Shown here: positions 10,790 through 21,486 of the stretch, one piece after another
Layout: every line of letters starts with the position of its first letter
Numbering within the stretch: the first letter of the stretch is position 1
Origin: Litsea cubeba
Taxonomy: Eukaryota > Streptophyta > Magnoliopsida > Laurales > Lauraceae
Direction: 5' to 3'
Assembly: GCA_012931725.1 (NCBI GenBank)
Contig: CM022946.1
Location: forward strand, 113,490,050-113,554,049
DNA length: 64,000 nt
Translations under genes and position numbers: made by a program
The notes under the pieces: generated by a model
Seen by the model: only the letters and a program-made list of their open reading frames with translations
Told to the model about the DNA's origin: nothing
The model's database searches: none

Positions 10790-10903
10790 TGATGGAGAAG
10801 AAGAAGAAAAGCTTGAAGATTCTTGAAGAACTCTTGGTCTTGAAACCCTCTTGAGATTTTTACAAAAGAAAGCAATAAGAGCAAGAGATCCAACCTCCCC
10901 TTG

Positions 10904-10968
10904 CTTTTATAGAAGAGAGCAAACCAAAGAAGGAAAAAAGAAAGATGTAAGTGTTTCTAATTAGTAAC
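10904..10968 (-). promoter_or_regulatory. Promoter of the antisense gene (C2)
   Basis: TATAAAAG on the minus strand at 10911-10904. The palindrome at 10953-10968 has one mismatch (GTTTCTAATTAGTAAC). The gap is 41 bp as in the other copies. The AT-rich tandem repeat block follows at 10973-11190. Confidence 0.7.
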
Positions 10969-11527
10969 CTTACCAAAAGAAAGCAATTAGAAAGATTCTT
11001 TTCCAAAATAAAGATATCTTGAGGGATTCTCCCCCCAAAAGAAAGCAATGAGAAATTTTCTCCCAAAAGATAGGAGATTTGATATATTCTCTCCCAAAAT
11101 AAAGGGAACATGAGAGATTCTCTCCAAGTAAGGATATTCTTAGATATTCTCTATCCAAATGAGATATTCTTAGATATTCTTTACAAAAATGAAACCATAT
11201 GAGATCTAAGCTATCTTCAAAAGCTTAAGGTCCCATGGGTTAGCACATATGAGTCAAGTTTGACCACCTAGGTACTAAAAAAAAAGGGCTTTTAGTCAAA
11301 GAGAAATCCCTCTTACCAAAAGCATACAAAAATGGTTTCATGCCTCTTCTGTGTTGATTGGACCATACAAAAAACAATTTCAAGCCCCCATGAGCTTCCA
11401 AAATTCAAACCATCCAGCCTCATATACCAAATTGAGCCAAAATTTTGAAATTGACATTTCACAAAAACCCAAGCCACTCCAATGGACCCAAATAGTCCCA
11501 AAGAGTGACCAAAAACCACATCCTGGT

Positions 11528-11745
11528 CCCCTAACTTTCCACATACAGCTTGCTAGGTCACAAGACCAAAACAAAAAACTAAATCCTGATCCCCTAACTT
11601 GCCACATATAGCCTGTTAGGTCACAAGACCAAAACCAAAATCAACCCCCCAACATTTCACATACAGCTTGTTGGGTCACACGGTCAAAATCAAACCTGAC
11701 CCCCTCACTTACCACATACAGCTTGTTAGGTCACAAGGTGAAAAA
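11528..11745. repeat. About 62-bp tandem repeat (C2)
   Basis: Four units with the TTGCCACATA and TTGTTAGGTCACA cores, as in C1, A and D. Confidence 0.75.
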
Positions 11746-11975
11746 TAAAAACCCAAATTCACATCCCTGATGTCATTTTTAAAACTTTGCCTCGAGATGG
11801 TACGTGATTCCTTTCACTACCATACAATTCCCCTGGAAGCTCAAAAGGCCACTTTACCAAAAGAAAGACTGCTCAAAGACTCTTGGTCAAGTCACAAGCT
11901 CTCTTTTAGAAATCTCTTCGAGGCACATAGACTACAAGAGTTAAGCAACTCGTTGCTATACCTCGAGGGGGCATT

Positions 11976-13387
11976 TGTCGACACCAAAAATGTCACTTTG
12001 CCCCTTTCAACATCAAGAAAGCTACATGAAGTCGTGGCCTACCACAAATGGGCGATGCTACTTCTCAAAAAATCAAATCTTATCAGAATCAAACAAAAAT
12101 TGCAAGATCCTACAACACAGCCAAAAGAGGAGTATAGAAGAAGTTTTGGGCCATTTCAAAATCATTTGGCCTGACTTCGTTTCTCCAATAGCTGAACAGG
12201 AGCTCTCGGCGGCAACAGCATCGGAGACACCAAATATTCGATCTGAGCCTATGGATAGTCTCAAAATACATCCAAAAGGCTCCACGTCAAGTTCCGAGTC
12301 AATCCGACAACGTTTGACCTTCCATCAACCCTCGAACAGCTAAATCAAGCCTCTCGGCGGCGAGAACCACTGAGGCCATCACTCATCAAAAAGAGCACAT
12401 GAACGGCTTCAAGATGCTTACAAAGGGCTACACGTCAAGTTTCAGGTCATTTCGACAACATTTGACCATACTTTGACTATCGGAAGCTAAATCAGGCCTC
12501 TCGATGGAGAAGCTCTCTCGGACCATGGTTTCTAAGATAGAGCCTACGGATCATCTTCAAAAGACTCCAATAGGTTCCCTATAATATTTCAAGTCAATCG
12601 GACAACAGTTGACCACACATCAAGGCGCGACATCTTCTTCACGACAAAATCAATTTTACTGGCGACAGGACCCCATATGGCTTCAAAACTCAAAGAAAAT
12701 CCTATGGTTAGTCTTATTTATTGCTCATGAGATTTCACCGTAAATTTCAGGTCATTCCGACATTGTTTGACCCAGTTTCAGCTTCTGACGAAAAATCGGC
12801 AGCTCTACGCTACAAAGTCTTCAGCTTTCCCAGAAAATTGGAAACTTTGCACCCCAAAATGCAAGGATTCTTGTCAAGTTTTCTACAGGGAAAATCAAGC
12901 CAATAAATATGTAAAAATGTCAAGAAAAATATAGGAGAAAAAAGAATAAAAAAAGACCTCCAAACGGCCACGAAACGGGACCAAAAGGGGATAAATCCCC
13001 TAGGATCGTAGCCCGCGACCCTGGCCCAGGGTCGCTGGCGAATATGGTGCATGGTCGTCGGTGACCATGGAGCCCCAAATCCCCCGATTTGCCCCGGAAA
13101 GCCCCATTTTTCATCGTTTTTCGCATTTCGAAGTTTCCAACTCCTATAATTTTTCAAAATTCATACTTTTGAGGCACCAAGTCTGTCGACATCCATCAAA
13201 TTCACGGGTCCGTCTTCAAGAGTATCAAAACCAACATTGATCCCCAATCGGTCGATCACAAAAGTGCACTTTCTACCTGATCGATTGAGAAATCGACAGG
13301 ACGGATGTCACCAGCTTGCTGTTAGCTATCAATGTCTGAAGTTACATGGTTATCTGATGTTTATCAACATGTAGATCCATCGATGAT
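11976..13387 (+). repeat. Truncated 3' LTR of C2
   Basis: Starts TGTCGACACC after a CTCGAGGGGGCATT polypurine tract (11961-11975). It follows the C1 LTR through the U3 repeats to the GATCCATCGATGAT stretch, then stops at the F1 LTR start. The missing remainder of this LTR is not found beyond the F1/E2/A complex at 45998. Confidence 0.85.
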
Positions 13388-16300
13388 TGTAAGACCCCGA
13401 CCCCTAATTTTTAGGTTTAGTGTTATTTTAATTGTGGTTTTGCTTTTTGAGTAAGATTAGTAGTGGGTTTGACTTGGTTTTTGAATTTGATAGATTTTTC
13501 TTAACTTTGGAGATTTTAAGGACCGTTGACTTTGGTTTGACCCGGCTTTTGTGAAATGTATTTTTGTGATAAATTATTCTTGATTTCCAAAAACTCTAAT
13601 TTTTATTCCTTTTGACTCATTTTATCGATCTTAACAACTTTCATGTTTTATCCGTTTGGATTTGAGACTCAGAAATTCTGTTTTTCGAGAAAAAGGGCAA
13701 AAATGACATTTTACACTAAATTTGTACCTGAATTTCAAAATTTTCAGAAATTGGAGAAAATATACTTTTTGGAAACTAGATATTTCAGCAATCGATTTTG
13801 TCTTCTTCGTCGATCTCGTTCGGAGCCCACAAGATCATGTTTTGGCCATTTTAAGTTTCAGCTGTAATGGGCTCCATTTTCAAGCTACTTAAGTCGTCTT
13901 CTCCATCTTTCATTTTCATTTCACTCTTTTCCTGCAAGTTCTTGACCTAGGGCTTGAGGAGAAAACCCTCTTCGTCCCCCAAGCTTGTTTCTCTTGGATC
14001 TATGGTTAGGAAGCTCCATTTACAAATCTAAAAGCATGGTTTTCTTCCTCTCATCTCAAGTTTTCTATTGCTACTATCTCCTTGGAAGTTCCAGCTGAAT
14101 CTCCACCATTTCTTCTTCGTTTTTCCTTGTTTGGGCAGCCATGGGTAAGTGCTTGAACCCATCTCTTTCATGGAGTTCTTTTAGCTCTCAAAGAGCCCTT
14201 TTCTCTAACTTTCAAATCCATTTTCAAAATGGGGATTTTTGGTGACCAAAATGTGATTGTTGTGTGTTCCATTTTTGGGGCTTTTGTGTAGATTTCGTGA
14301 ATCTTCTTCTTGGATGGGATCTGTGAGAGTTTTGATTAGCTTTTTGCCAAGGCAAGTGATCTCTTTAGCTTTTCTTTGTACATGTTAAGTATGGAAACTA
14401 ATTTTGATTTCAAGCATGTGATTTCATTTACTAATCTTACATTGTGTGCATTTGAACCAGATTAGTTGGTTTGAAATCTTCTCTTAAGCTAGCATGCATA
14501 TGTTTCTAGTATGGCTTGAAAACCCTTCTTTTGGGCGAAGTTTAAATTATGTTTTTGCTTGATTTTAATTGGTTTGAAAGGCTTGATTTATGGTTATTGA
14601 TGATTTGGAAAAATGGAAGTGTTTGGGGTGTGATTGATAAAGGAAATGTTTGAAATTCTTCCCTTGGAGAGCATGGTGGCTTAGGGATGTGCAGGTTGGT
14701 TCATAAATTTGAAGGAGGAAAGATGAGATCAGAAAATCCCACAGAAAATAATGCATTTCCGGATGTTTGGGAGGTTTCTGTCTCCTGGCATCCGGACACC
14801 CTGTTTCGAGCGTCCGGACGCCAGCAAGCAGAGACTCGGGCGCCTCTTTCTGGAGTCGAGCATCCGGACACTGCGTTTCGGGCGTCCGGACGCCGGGAAC
14901 TAGCAAGGAGAGATAAAAATGGGCCAACTTGAAACGCCCATAACTTTTGATTCCCATGTCGGATTCGAAAGTTCTATATACCGTTGGAAAGCTCTTGAAG
15001 TGTGGAATCCAATGGTATACTTATCTTAGTGATCAAATGTTGGAAAGGGTAGTAGAATCTTGGATCAATGAGAACCAGTATATGTTAAGGGGGATTTAGC
15101 TTGATATTGTGCACTTGAGACTTGAAATGTTGTTTCGCTTCGGGGGAACCAATCTATGTTTACCAACATTTGGATTTCAATTACACAAGGGTCAACGAAT
15201 GGTCTTAACATATGCTTGATGGACTTTGTTTTCAAACTCTGATTTTGATACTATGAATGTCATCATGTGTTTGTTTTGAATCTCACGTATAAGTTCGTTT
15301 AAAGATGTATTTCAAGAATAAAAAAAAAGAATCACTTCCTAAGTTTGTTAAGCATATATTTTATGCTATTATGCTAGTCTTGCCGTGTCTCGTTTCATAA
15401 GTGATTTTCCTTTATTTTGATGTGTTTTGAATATATGTCATCGTGTATTCGCTTTGAAATTTCAAGTACAAGTTTATTCGAGGATTTGTTTTTCAAGAAT
15501 AAACAAGGGGACTGCTTTCGTGTTTGTGACGTGTTACTAGCTCATACTATCGTGTCTTGTCTTGCTTGCATCATCCAGCTTGTGTGGTCGATGAGGGAAA
15601 TATAAGAACTCGGTCCGAGCGGCACCCTTAACCATGGGACGAAGCGTGTCAACCACAGGCTTTAAACGGCGAGTCTCTACTAGCTTGACAAGTAGTTTCC
15701 CCTCTTCGTGTGATTTGTCTCGCAAGTACATTTTGTCTCGTGCATTCATGAATTTAAGTAAATACCACTGAGCTTGGACTGCCCCTTCAGTCTGATCCAC
15801 TGTCTGGGGGTCCTTAAACTTGTGGACTGTCTGCAGACTAGTCGTGTATTTTATACACATCGTGCGTGTTCCGGTTCCGCGGCCGGCCTCCCCGTCTACC
15901 TTGTGTGGCATGGGATCGTGTTTTACATGTCATGCTTGTTGTGCGTGCGTGCTCTCATCATCATGAATGAGGGAGAAATGATGGGCTCTTTGTGGATTAC
16001 TATTCATTATATTATAGGTATTCATGTTAGTTTTGTTTCGTATATCATTCGTGGAATCTTGTTTTCTTGATAAGCATCTTGTTCGTGCATTGTTTTAAAC
16101 CTTATAAATATGTTTCAAGTTCAGTAAAATATTTCAAGTATTGTTTCTTTTAAGCTTTGGTTTTTGCTTATGCTCTTGCCTAAATTGATCACCTGCCAGA
16201 CCGTCGTGTCTGATATTCTACACTTTGGTGCTCTAGGTAGCAGGTTCCCGTCTTAAGCTAGTTCGTGTGCAGTTGGCTTTTGAGCCACGAGTTTTGTAGG

Positions 16301-16710
16301 CTTTTTGTGTCAGTGATGTCATGTAGACGTCATGCTTGACTCCAGAGTTACGTTTCACCCCTGCGTAGTACATGTTCTTAGCTTGATATTTTGTACGGCC
16401 TTTGTTAGCCTTTATCTTGGAATTCTAATTAATGTAGTTGTTAATTTGTAACTCGAATAAGTTGGATAATGATCAGCATGTTACCGTCAGCTCTGTATAT
16501 TCTGATATTATGATTTGCTCTAGTCTGAGTTTGAATATTGCTATGACAACTTTATGCTGATAGGTTGAGTACGACGCGGAAATCCGATGGCCGCGGACTC
16601 CAGGTCGCAACGCCTTGTAAGCTTCCGCGAAATGTTTTTATTGTGTTTGGGAATCTTACCTTCCTTACACACGCGGATCCTGGGGAGAAATACAAATTTT
16701 TAATAAACCT
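13388..16710 (+). repeat. LTR of gypsy family F1, copy a (3' end cut off)
   Basis: Starts TGTAAGACCCCGACC and aligns over its length with the LTR at 42643-45997, though with considerable divergence. The last roughly 60 bp are missing where E2 begins at 16711. No gene is supported inside. The five bases before it (ATGAT) do not match the five after copy b (GTCGC). Confidence 0.75.
14758..14894. repeat. Paired TCCGGA palindromes in F1 LTR copy a
   Basis: TCCGGA cores are at 14791 and 14813, and at 14863 and 14885, two pairs with 22 bp between starts. A single extra copy is at 14758. The second member of each pair is extended to the 10-bp palindrome CGTCCGGACG; the first reads ATCCGGACA. The block lies about 1,400 bp into the LTR. 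Confidence 0.85.
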
Positions 16711-17531
16711 TGTAAGACCCCGACCCGAGAGACCTCGATTAGAGTTAATTAAGTGGTGCGTTAGCTTTAAGTGTGTTTAGCGGGTTTTGGATAAGTTTGG
16801 GATTAGAATAGCTTTTATAATAGCTTTGGGGAATTTGGAGAGCCTTTTTACTTATGGGACCCTTTGGGGGTTCTTGCTACGAATTGTGTGAGATTTGGGG
16901 TTTACCAATGATTTCTAAAGATTATGTTTTTAACCCCATTTGACTTATCTTGTTAATCCCTACAACTTTCATGTTGACATAGTTCCCATTCGAGAGCCCT
17001 AAACCCGACTTTTCGCAATTTGAGGGCAAAATGGTATTTTTACCCAAAATCTGGACACCAACTTCAATGTCACCAAAACATGCAAAATATATACTTTTTG
17101 GAAACTAGAAATCTCGCCGATTAACTTTGTCTTCTTCGTCGAATCCATTTGAAGCCCCGAAAGCCATGTTTTTAGCCCGAGAAGTCTTTTAAGTTGTGGG
17201 CCCCATCCCCACTTGCTATATAAGGAGAGCTTTCTTCTTCATTTCCCCCCTTTCTTGCTAAAACCCTTGGAGAAGAGGAAGTTCTAGCCCTAGGGTTTCT
17301 CCCTTGTTCCTCTTGCTATCTTTCTCATTAATCAACTCAAGAGCTCTTCTCAATCAAGGAATGGACTTCATGATCATCTTCCTCACCGTGGAACCCTGTG
17401 GGAAATCACGTGCACGGATAAATATTTTCCTAATTCCGTGTGCGGATTAGCCAAAGAGATGCACGTGGCACGGCATCACCACCGTCCCGATCCCGGACTT
17501 GGATCCCCTAGCCCGGTCTGGGGTCACGACA
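16711..17531 (+). repeat. 5' LTR of E2
   Basis: TGTAAGACCCCGACC to GGTCACGACA, 821 bp. A TATA box (TATATAAG) is at 17217-17224. Confidence 0.85.
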
Positions 17532-17535
17532 GGAC

Positions 17536-17547
17536 TGGTATCAGAGC
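17536..17547 (+). promoter_or_regulatory. tRNA-iMet primer-binding site of E2
   Basis: TGGTATCAGAGC four bases after the LTR, matching the 3' end of initiator methionine tRNA. Confidence 0.9.
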
Positions 17548-17594
17548 CTTCTTTTATTCAGAAGATCAAAGAGAATCAGTTACAAGACCCATAG

Positions 17595-19016
17595 TTGGCT
17601 AAGATTTCAGAGCATATAGCATATCGTCCAGATATTCGTGTTGTAGATGGAGTTTTATACTACCGATATCGTCTATGTGTGCCCAACTTGGAGGACTTGA
17701 GGAATGATATCATGACAGAAGCTCACAATACCAAGTATTCCATACACCCGGGCAGTACGAAGATGTACCAGAATTTGAAGGGCAAATTTTGGTGGAATAA
17801 CATGAAGAGAGAGATAGCAGCTTTCGTCTCTAGATGTATGACATGTTAGTTGATCAAGGCAGAACATCAGAGGCCTCCAGGGTTACTACGGCCATTAGAG
17901 ATTCCGGAGTGGAAATGGGAGCACATTACCATGGATTTTATCTCGGAATTACCGAAGACTAGCAAGGGCAATGATGCTATTTGGGTCATAGTGGACCGTC
18001 TCACCAAGTCAGCTCATTTCCTACAGATGAAGACTGGGAAGAAGATGCATATGTTACCTTTAGCACAGTTGTTTATCACAGAGATCGTCAGTCGACATGG
18101 ACAACCAGTTTCCATCACATCCGATAGAGACAGCAGATTTGTCTCGAGATTTTGGAAGACACTGCATGAGTCTATGGGTACGAAGTTATAGTTCAGCACA
18201 GCCTATCACCCACAGACCGATGGCCAGTAAGAGAGGACAATTCAGACACTTGAAGATATGCCCCGAGCTTGTGTGTTAGATTTCAAGACTCAGTGGGATG
18301 AAGCCTTACCGTTGTGTGAGTTCGCTTACAACAATAGTTTCCACTCGAGTATCGGAATGGCACCTTTTGAGGCTTTGTATGGCAGAAGGTGTAGGACACC
18401 TGTTGGTTGGGAAGAAGTTGGCACTCGTAGTTTCCATGGTCCGACTATCATTAGTGGCACAAGTGACAAGGTCAAGTTGATCCAAGAACGTCTGAAAGTG
18501 GCTCAGAGTAGGCAGAAGAGCTATGCAGATTCTCGCAGAAGGGATTTACAGTTCAAAGAGGGAGATAAGGTTTTCTTGAAAGTGTCACCTACTCGTGGGA
18601 CTTTGAGGTTTGGACAGAAGGGCAAGCTATCTCGGAGGTACATTGGACCGTATGACATTGTGAGTAAGATTGGTGATGCGGCTTATAGATTAGCCTTACC
18701 ATCCGAACTCTCTCGCGTACACAATGTTTTCCATGTGTCTATGTTGAAGAAGTACGTCCCCGACAGACTACACATACTCTGTTATGAGCCGTTGGAAATC
18801 CGAGAAGATGCTACATATGTTGAGAAGCCTAAACAGATTATTGACACCAAGGAACAAGAGTTGAGAACTCGGACTATTCAGTGGGTCAAAGTGCTTTGGG
18901 AGAATCATAGACCGGAAGAAGCAACATGGGAATTACGGGATCAAGTTCAGAAGAAGTACCCACATCTCCTACCGGAGGTGAGTTTTAATTTCCATTTGGA
19001 GGACCAAATGTCCTAA
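17595..19016 (+). pseudogene. Ty3/gypsy integrase with chromodomain-like C-terminus, three in-frame stops (E2)
   Basis: One reading frame carries the integrase zinc-binding region (HNTKYSIHPGSTKMY, then CMTC), the catalytic core with MDFISELP and TSDRDSRF aspartates and a QTDGQ-x-ERT glutamate, then FAYNNSFHSSIGMAPFEALY and a tail ending in VKVLWENHRPEEATWELR, which resembles the chromodomain of Tekay-type chromoviruses. In-frame stops are TAG at 17847-17849, TAG at 18189-18191 and TAA at 18228-18230. The codons upstream (17548-17594) join the primer-binding site directly to integrase, so the whole gag-protease-RT-RNase H part is deleted. Not functional. Confidence 0.85.
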
Positions 19017-19027
19017 GGGGTGGAGGA
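19012..19027 (+). promoter_or_regulatory. Polypurine tract of E2
   Basis: AAGGGGTGGAGGA directly before the 3' LTR start TGTAAGACC. Confidence 0.7.
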
Positions 19028-19848
19028 TGTAAGACCCCGACCCGAGAGACCTCGATTAGAGTTAATTAAGTGGTGCGTTAGCTTTAAGAGTGTTTAGCAG
19101 GTTTTGGTTAAGTTTGGGATTAGAATAGCTTTTATAATAGCTTTGGGGAATTTGGAGAGCCTTTTTACTTGTGGGACCCTTTGGGGGTTCTTGCTACGAA
19201 TTGTGTGAGATTTGGGGTTTACCAATGATTTCCAAAAATTATGTTTTTAACCCCATTTGACTTATTTTGTTAATCCCTACAACTTTCATCTTGACATCGT
19301 TCTCATTCGAGAGCCCTAAACCCGACTTTTCGCAATTTGAGGGCAAAATGGTCTTTTTACCCAAAATCTGGACACCAATTTCAATATCACCAAAACATGC
19401 AAAATATATACTTTTTGGAAACTAGAAATTTCGCCGATCAACTTTGTCTTCTTCGTCAAATCCGTTTGAAGCCCCGAAAGCCATGTTTTTAGCCCGAGAA
19501 GTCTTTTAAGTTGTGGGCCCCATCCCCACTTGCTATATAAGGAGAGCTTTCTTCTTCATTTTCCCCCTTTCTTGCTAAAACCCTTGGAGAAGTGGAAGTT
19601 CCAGCCCTAGGGTTTCTCCCTTGTTCCTCTTGCTTCCTTTCTCATTAATCAACTCAAGAGCTCTTCTCAATCAAGGAATGGACTTCATGATCATCTTCGT
19701 CACCGCGGAACCCTGTGGGAAATCACGTGCACGGATAAATGTTTTCCTAATTTCGTGTGCGGATTAGCCAAAGAGATGCACGTGGCACGGCATCACCACC
19801 GTCCCGATCCCGGACTTGGATCCCATAGCCCGGTCCGGGGTCGCGACA
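19028..19848 (+). repeat. 3' LTR of E2
   Basis: TGTAAGACCCCGACC to GGTCGCGACA, 821 bp, the same length as the 5' LTR. Confidence 0.85.
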
Positions 19849-19852
19849 GGAC

Positions 19853-19864
19853 TGGTATCAGAGC
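19853..19864 (+). promoter_or_regulatory. Second tRNA-iMet primer-binding site
   Basis: TGGTATCAGAGC right after the E2 3' LTR, opening another internal region with a gag-like start at 20012. It shows the E2 3' LTR doubles as the 5' LTR of a second, partial element. Confidence 0.85.
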
Positions 19865-20011
19865 GGGACATGTTTCAGGCAATTAAAAGAAACTAGAAAT
19901 CTTAAGTACGTGGCGGGGATTCTTTAGACTCTCGTTAGATAGAATCGTGTGAGCAGTGTGTAACCAACCTGTACTTGATTTATATGTGCTAACAAATTGT
20001 TTTGCAGCGTT

Positions 20012-21486
20012 ATGCCACCTCGCAAATAAGTAAATGTGGATTTTTGGGTGGACTTGAACAAACGAAGGATTGCAGAAGCCGTTTTAATTATTAATTCTTC
20101 GAATGGTGAAGTGATTTTTCAGTTGGTAAGGCTAGAAGTTGGTGCCAGAAGCTTAAGAATTTCTCTAATTCAAGGAGCTTTGTCATAATTTTGGTTGAAA
20201 ACTTTAGTAACTTCTAGCTGGTGCAGTTGACTCAGCAGAAATACCAAGTGGATGGTTAGATGTATTCAAGATAAATTTCAGCAGCAGAAGAAAGAGTACT
20301 ATACAAAAAGGAGCCTGACTTGATAGCAGGATAGAGAAGATTTTGCATATTTTATCGGGTTACGGGTTATTGGATTGGACAGTAGGAAGGTGCCAGTTGA
20401 AGAAGCGTCACCAGATGATTGTAGTTTTGTCTACTCTATGGATGGAGTTACACTAGCTGCATGGAGGAAAAGTTGGAAACAAATTTGGAATTGTGAGGCA
20501 GTGAACAGAACTATAGACATGATGTTCAGATGAGGCTGAGATAATTGTTCTTGCAAGAGAGGTAGAACATGAGACAGAGGCAGAAGATTGAGCAGACTCC
20601 GGATTGTGAAGATTCTAGTCAAGCATCATTCATTGACCTTTCCCGCATCGAGCAAGGATTTGATTATTTTAGTGGACCTTGGAGGACAAACAAGAAGTGG
20701 TGGAGTCGTCTCGAGGCTTAGATTAAAGGTTTCAACTTTTCACAGATTGACATCAAATTGACAAATATGTTTTGGCTGATGATATATTATTAAGCAGTAT
20801 TAGTGTCAGTGGGGTTGAGAACCAAATGTCAAATCAATTTCAACAACTCATGCAGGTATTAGTTGAATAGCAGGCTAGACAGATGGCAAAGAAGGACGAA
20901 GAATTGACCCAAGTTCAGAAGCAGCTATTATTGGTTTTGGGGAGAAGACCAGAACCGATATGAGCCCCGAATGTAGGAGCTTAGATTGTCATCCAGATTT
21001 AGGACTGAGACTCTAATACTCTATTTGAGAAATCTCGGAAGAGAGGCCAGAAAGAATTTACAAGATAGAAAGATCCTTTGACAGCGGATGATTGGTTGGC
21101 CATATGGAGAACATCTTTGACCTTTTGCAGTGTACCGGTAGACAACAAGTCCACCAGACAGCTTCTATGTTTACTGGTTTGGTAGACATTTGGTGGGAAA
21201 CTATAAATGATGGTTACTAAAACATTGAGAATGATGGTGCCTAGACTACTTCAAGTAGCGATTCAGTGAAAACATGTCCCTGCTCATATTAAAGAGCTGT
21301 AGGCAGCAGAGTTCTAGCTACTCGAGCAAGAGGACATGACAGTACTTGAATATCTCACAAGATTTGAGAAATTATCTCAGTATGTACCAGAGCTCATTGG
21401 CACAGAATAGAAGAAGATCACCGAGTTCCTAGATGGACTCAATCCCATCATCTTAAGGGATGCCTCAGGTGTTGTGTCACCTGCTA
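20012..21486 (+). pseudogene. Degraded gypsy gag, 5' part, interrupted by element A
   Basis: The region starts with codons for MPPRK followed by a stop and is badly decayed, but the part from about 21300 reads as a gypsy capsid end (FEKLSQYVPELIG, then ITEFLDGLNPIILRDASG). It is cut at 21486 by the insertion of A and resumes at 41448. Across the break the frame joins smoothly (SPA followed by TFQEAIKRAYKFEDI). No pol follows on the far side, so the host element was a gag-only or pol-deleted derivative. Confidence 0.65.
21482..21486. repeat. Target-site duplication of element A, left copy
   Basis: TGCTA directly before the LTR start TGATGGACC. The matching TGCTA is at 41443-41447 after the other LTR. 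Confidence 0.9.

Larger units (their letters stand above)
5217..13387 (+). mobile_element. Tat-type Ty3/gypsy element C2, gag-pol missing
   Basis: Plus-orientation copy holding the pol-to-antisense-gene spacer (hairpin array and minisatellite), a decayed antisense gene on the minus strand, its promoter, the tandem repeats, a polypurine tract and a 3' LTR cut off at 13387 by an F1 LTR. It begins at 5217 with sequence equivalent to about 31018 in element A (complement), that is, just beyond the end of pol. The left neighbour is the LTR terminus of C1. No primer-binding site, gag or pol is present on the left side. Confidence 0.8.
16711..19848 (+). mobile_element. Tekay/Del-like Ty3/gypsy deletion derivative E2
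   Basis: Two 821-bp LTRs (16711-17531 and 19028-19848) flank a 1.5-kb internal region with a primer-binding site, a broken integrase with a chromodomain-like tail, and a polypurine tract. Gag, protease, RT and RNase H are deleted between the primer-binding site and integrase. The LTRs differ at roughly 30 positions by eye. The base after the second LTR starts another primer-binding site and gag-type region, so this is an LTR-internal-LTR-internal tandem rather than a clean insertion. Confidence 0.8.

Noticed and set aside
15537..15911. 124-codon minus-strand frame in F1 LTR copy a
   Set aside because: No homologous open frame in copy b, no domain, and it lies in LTR sequence.
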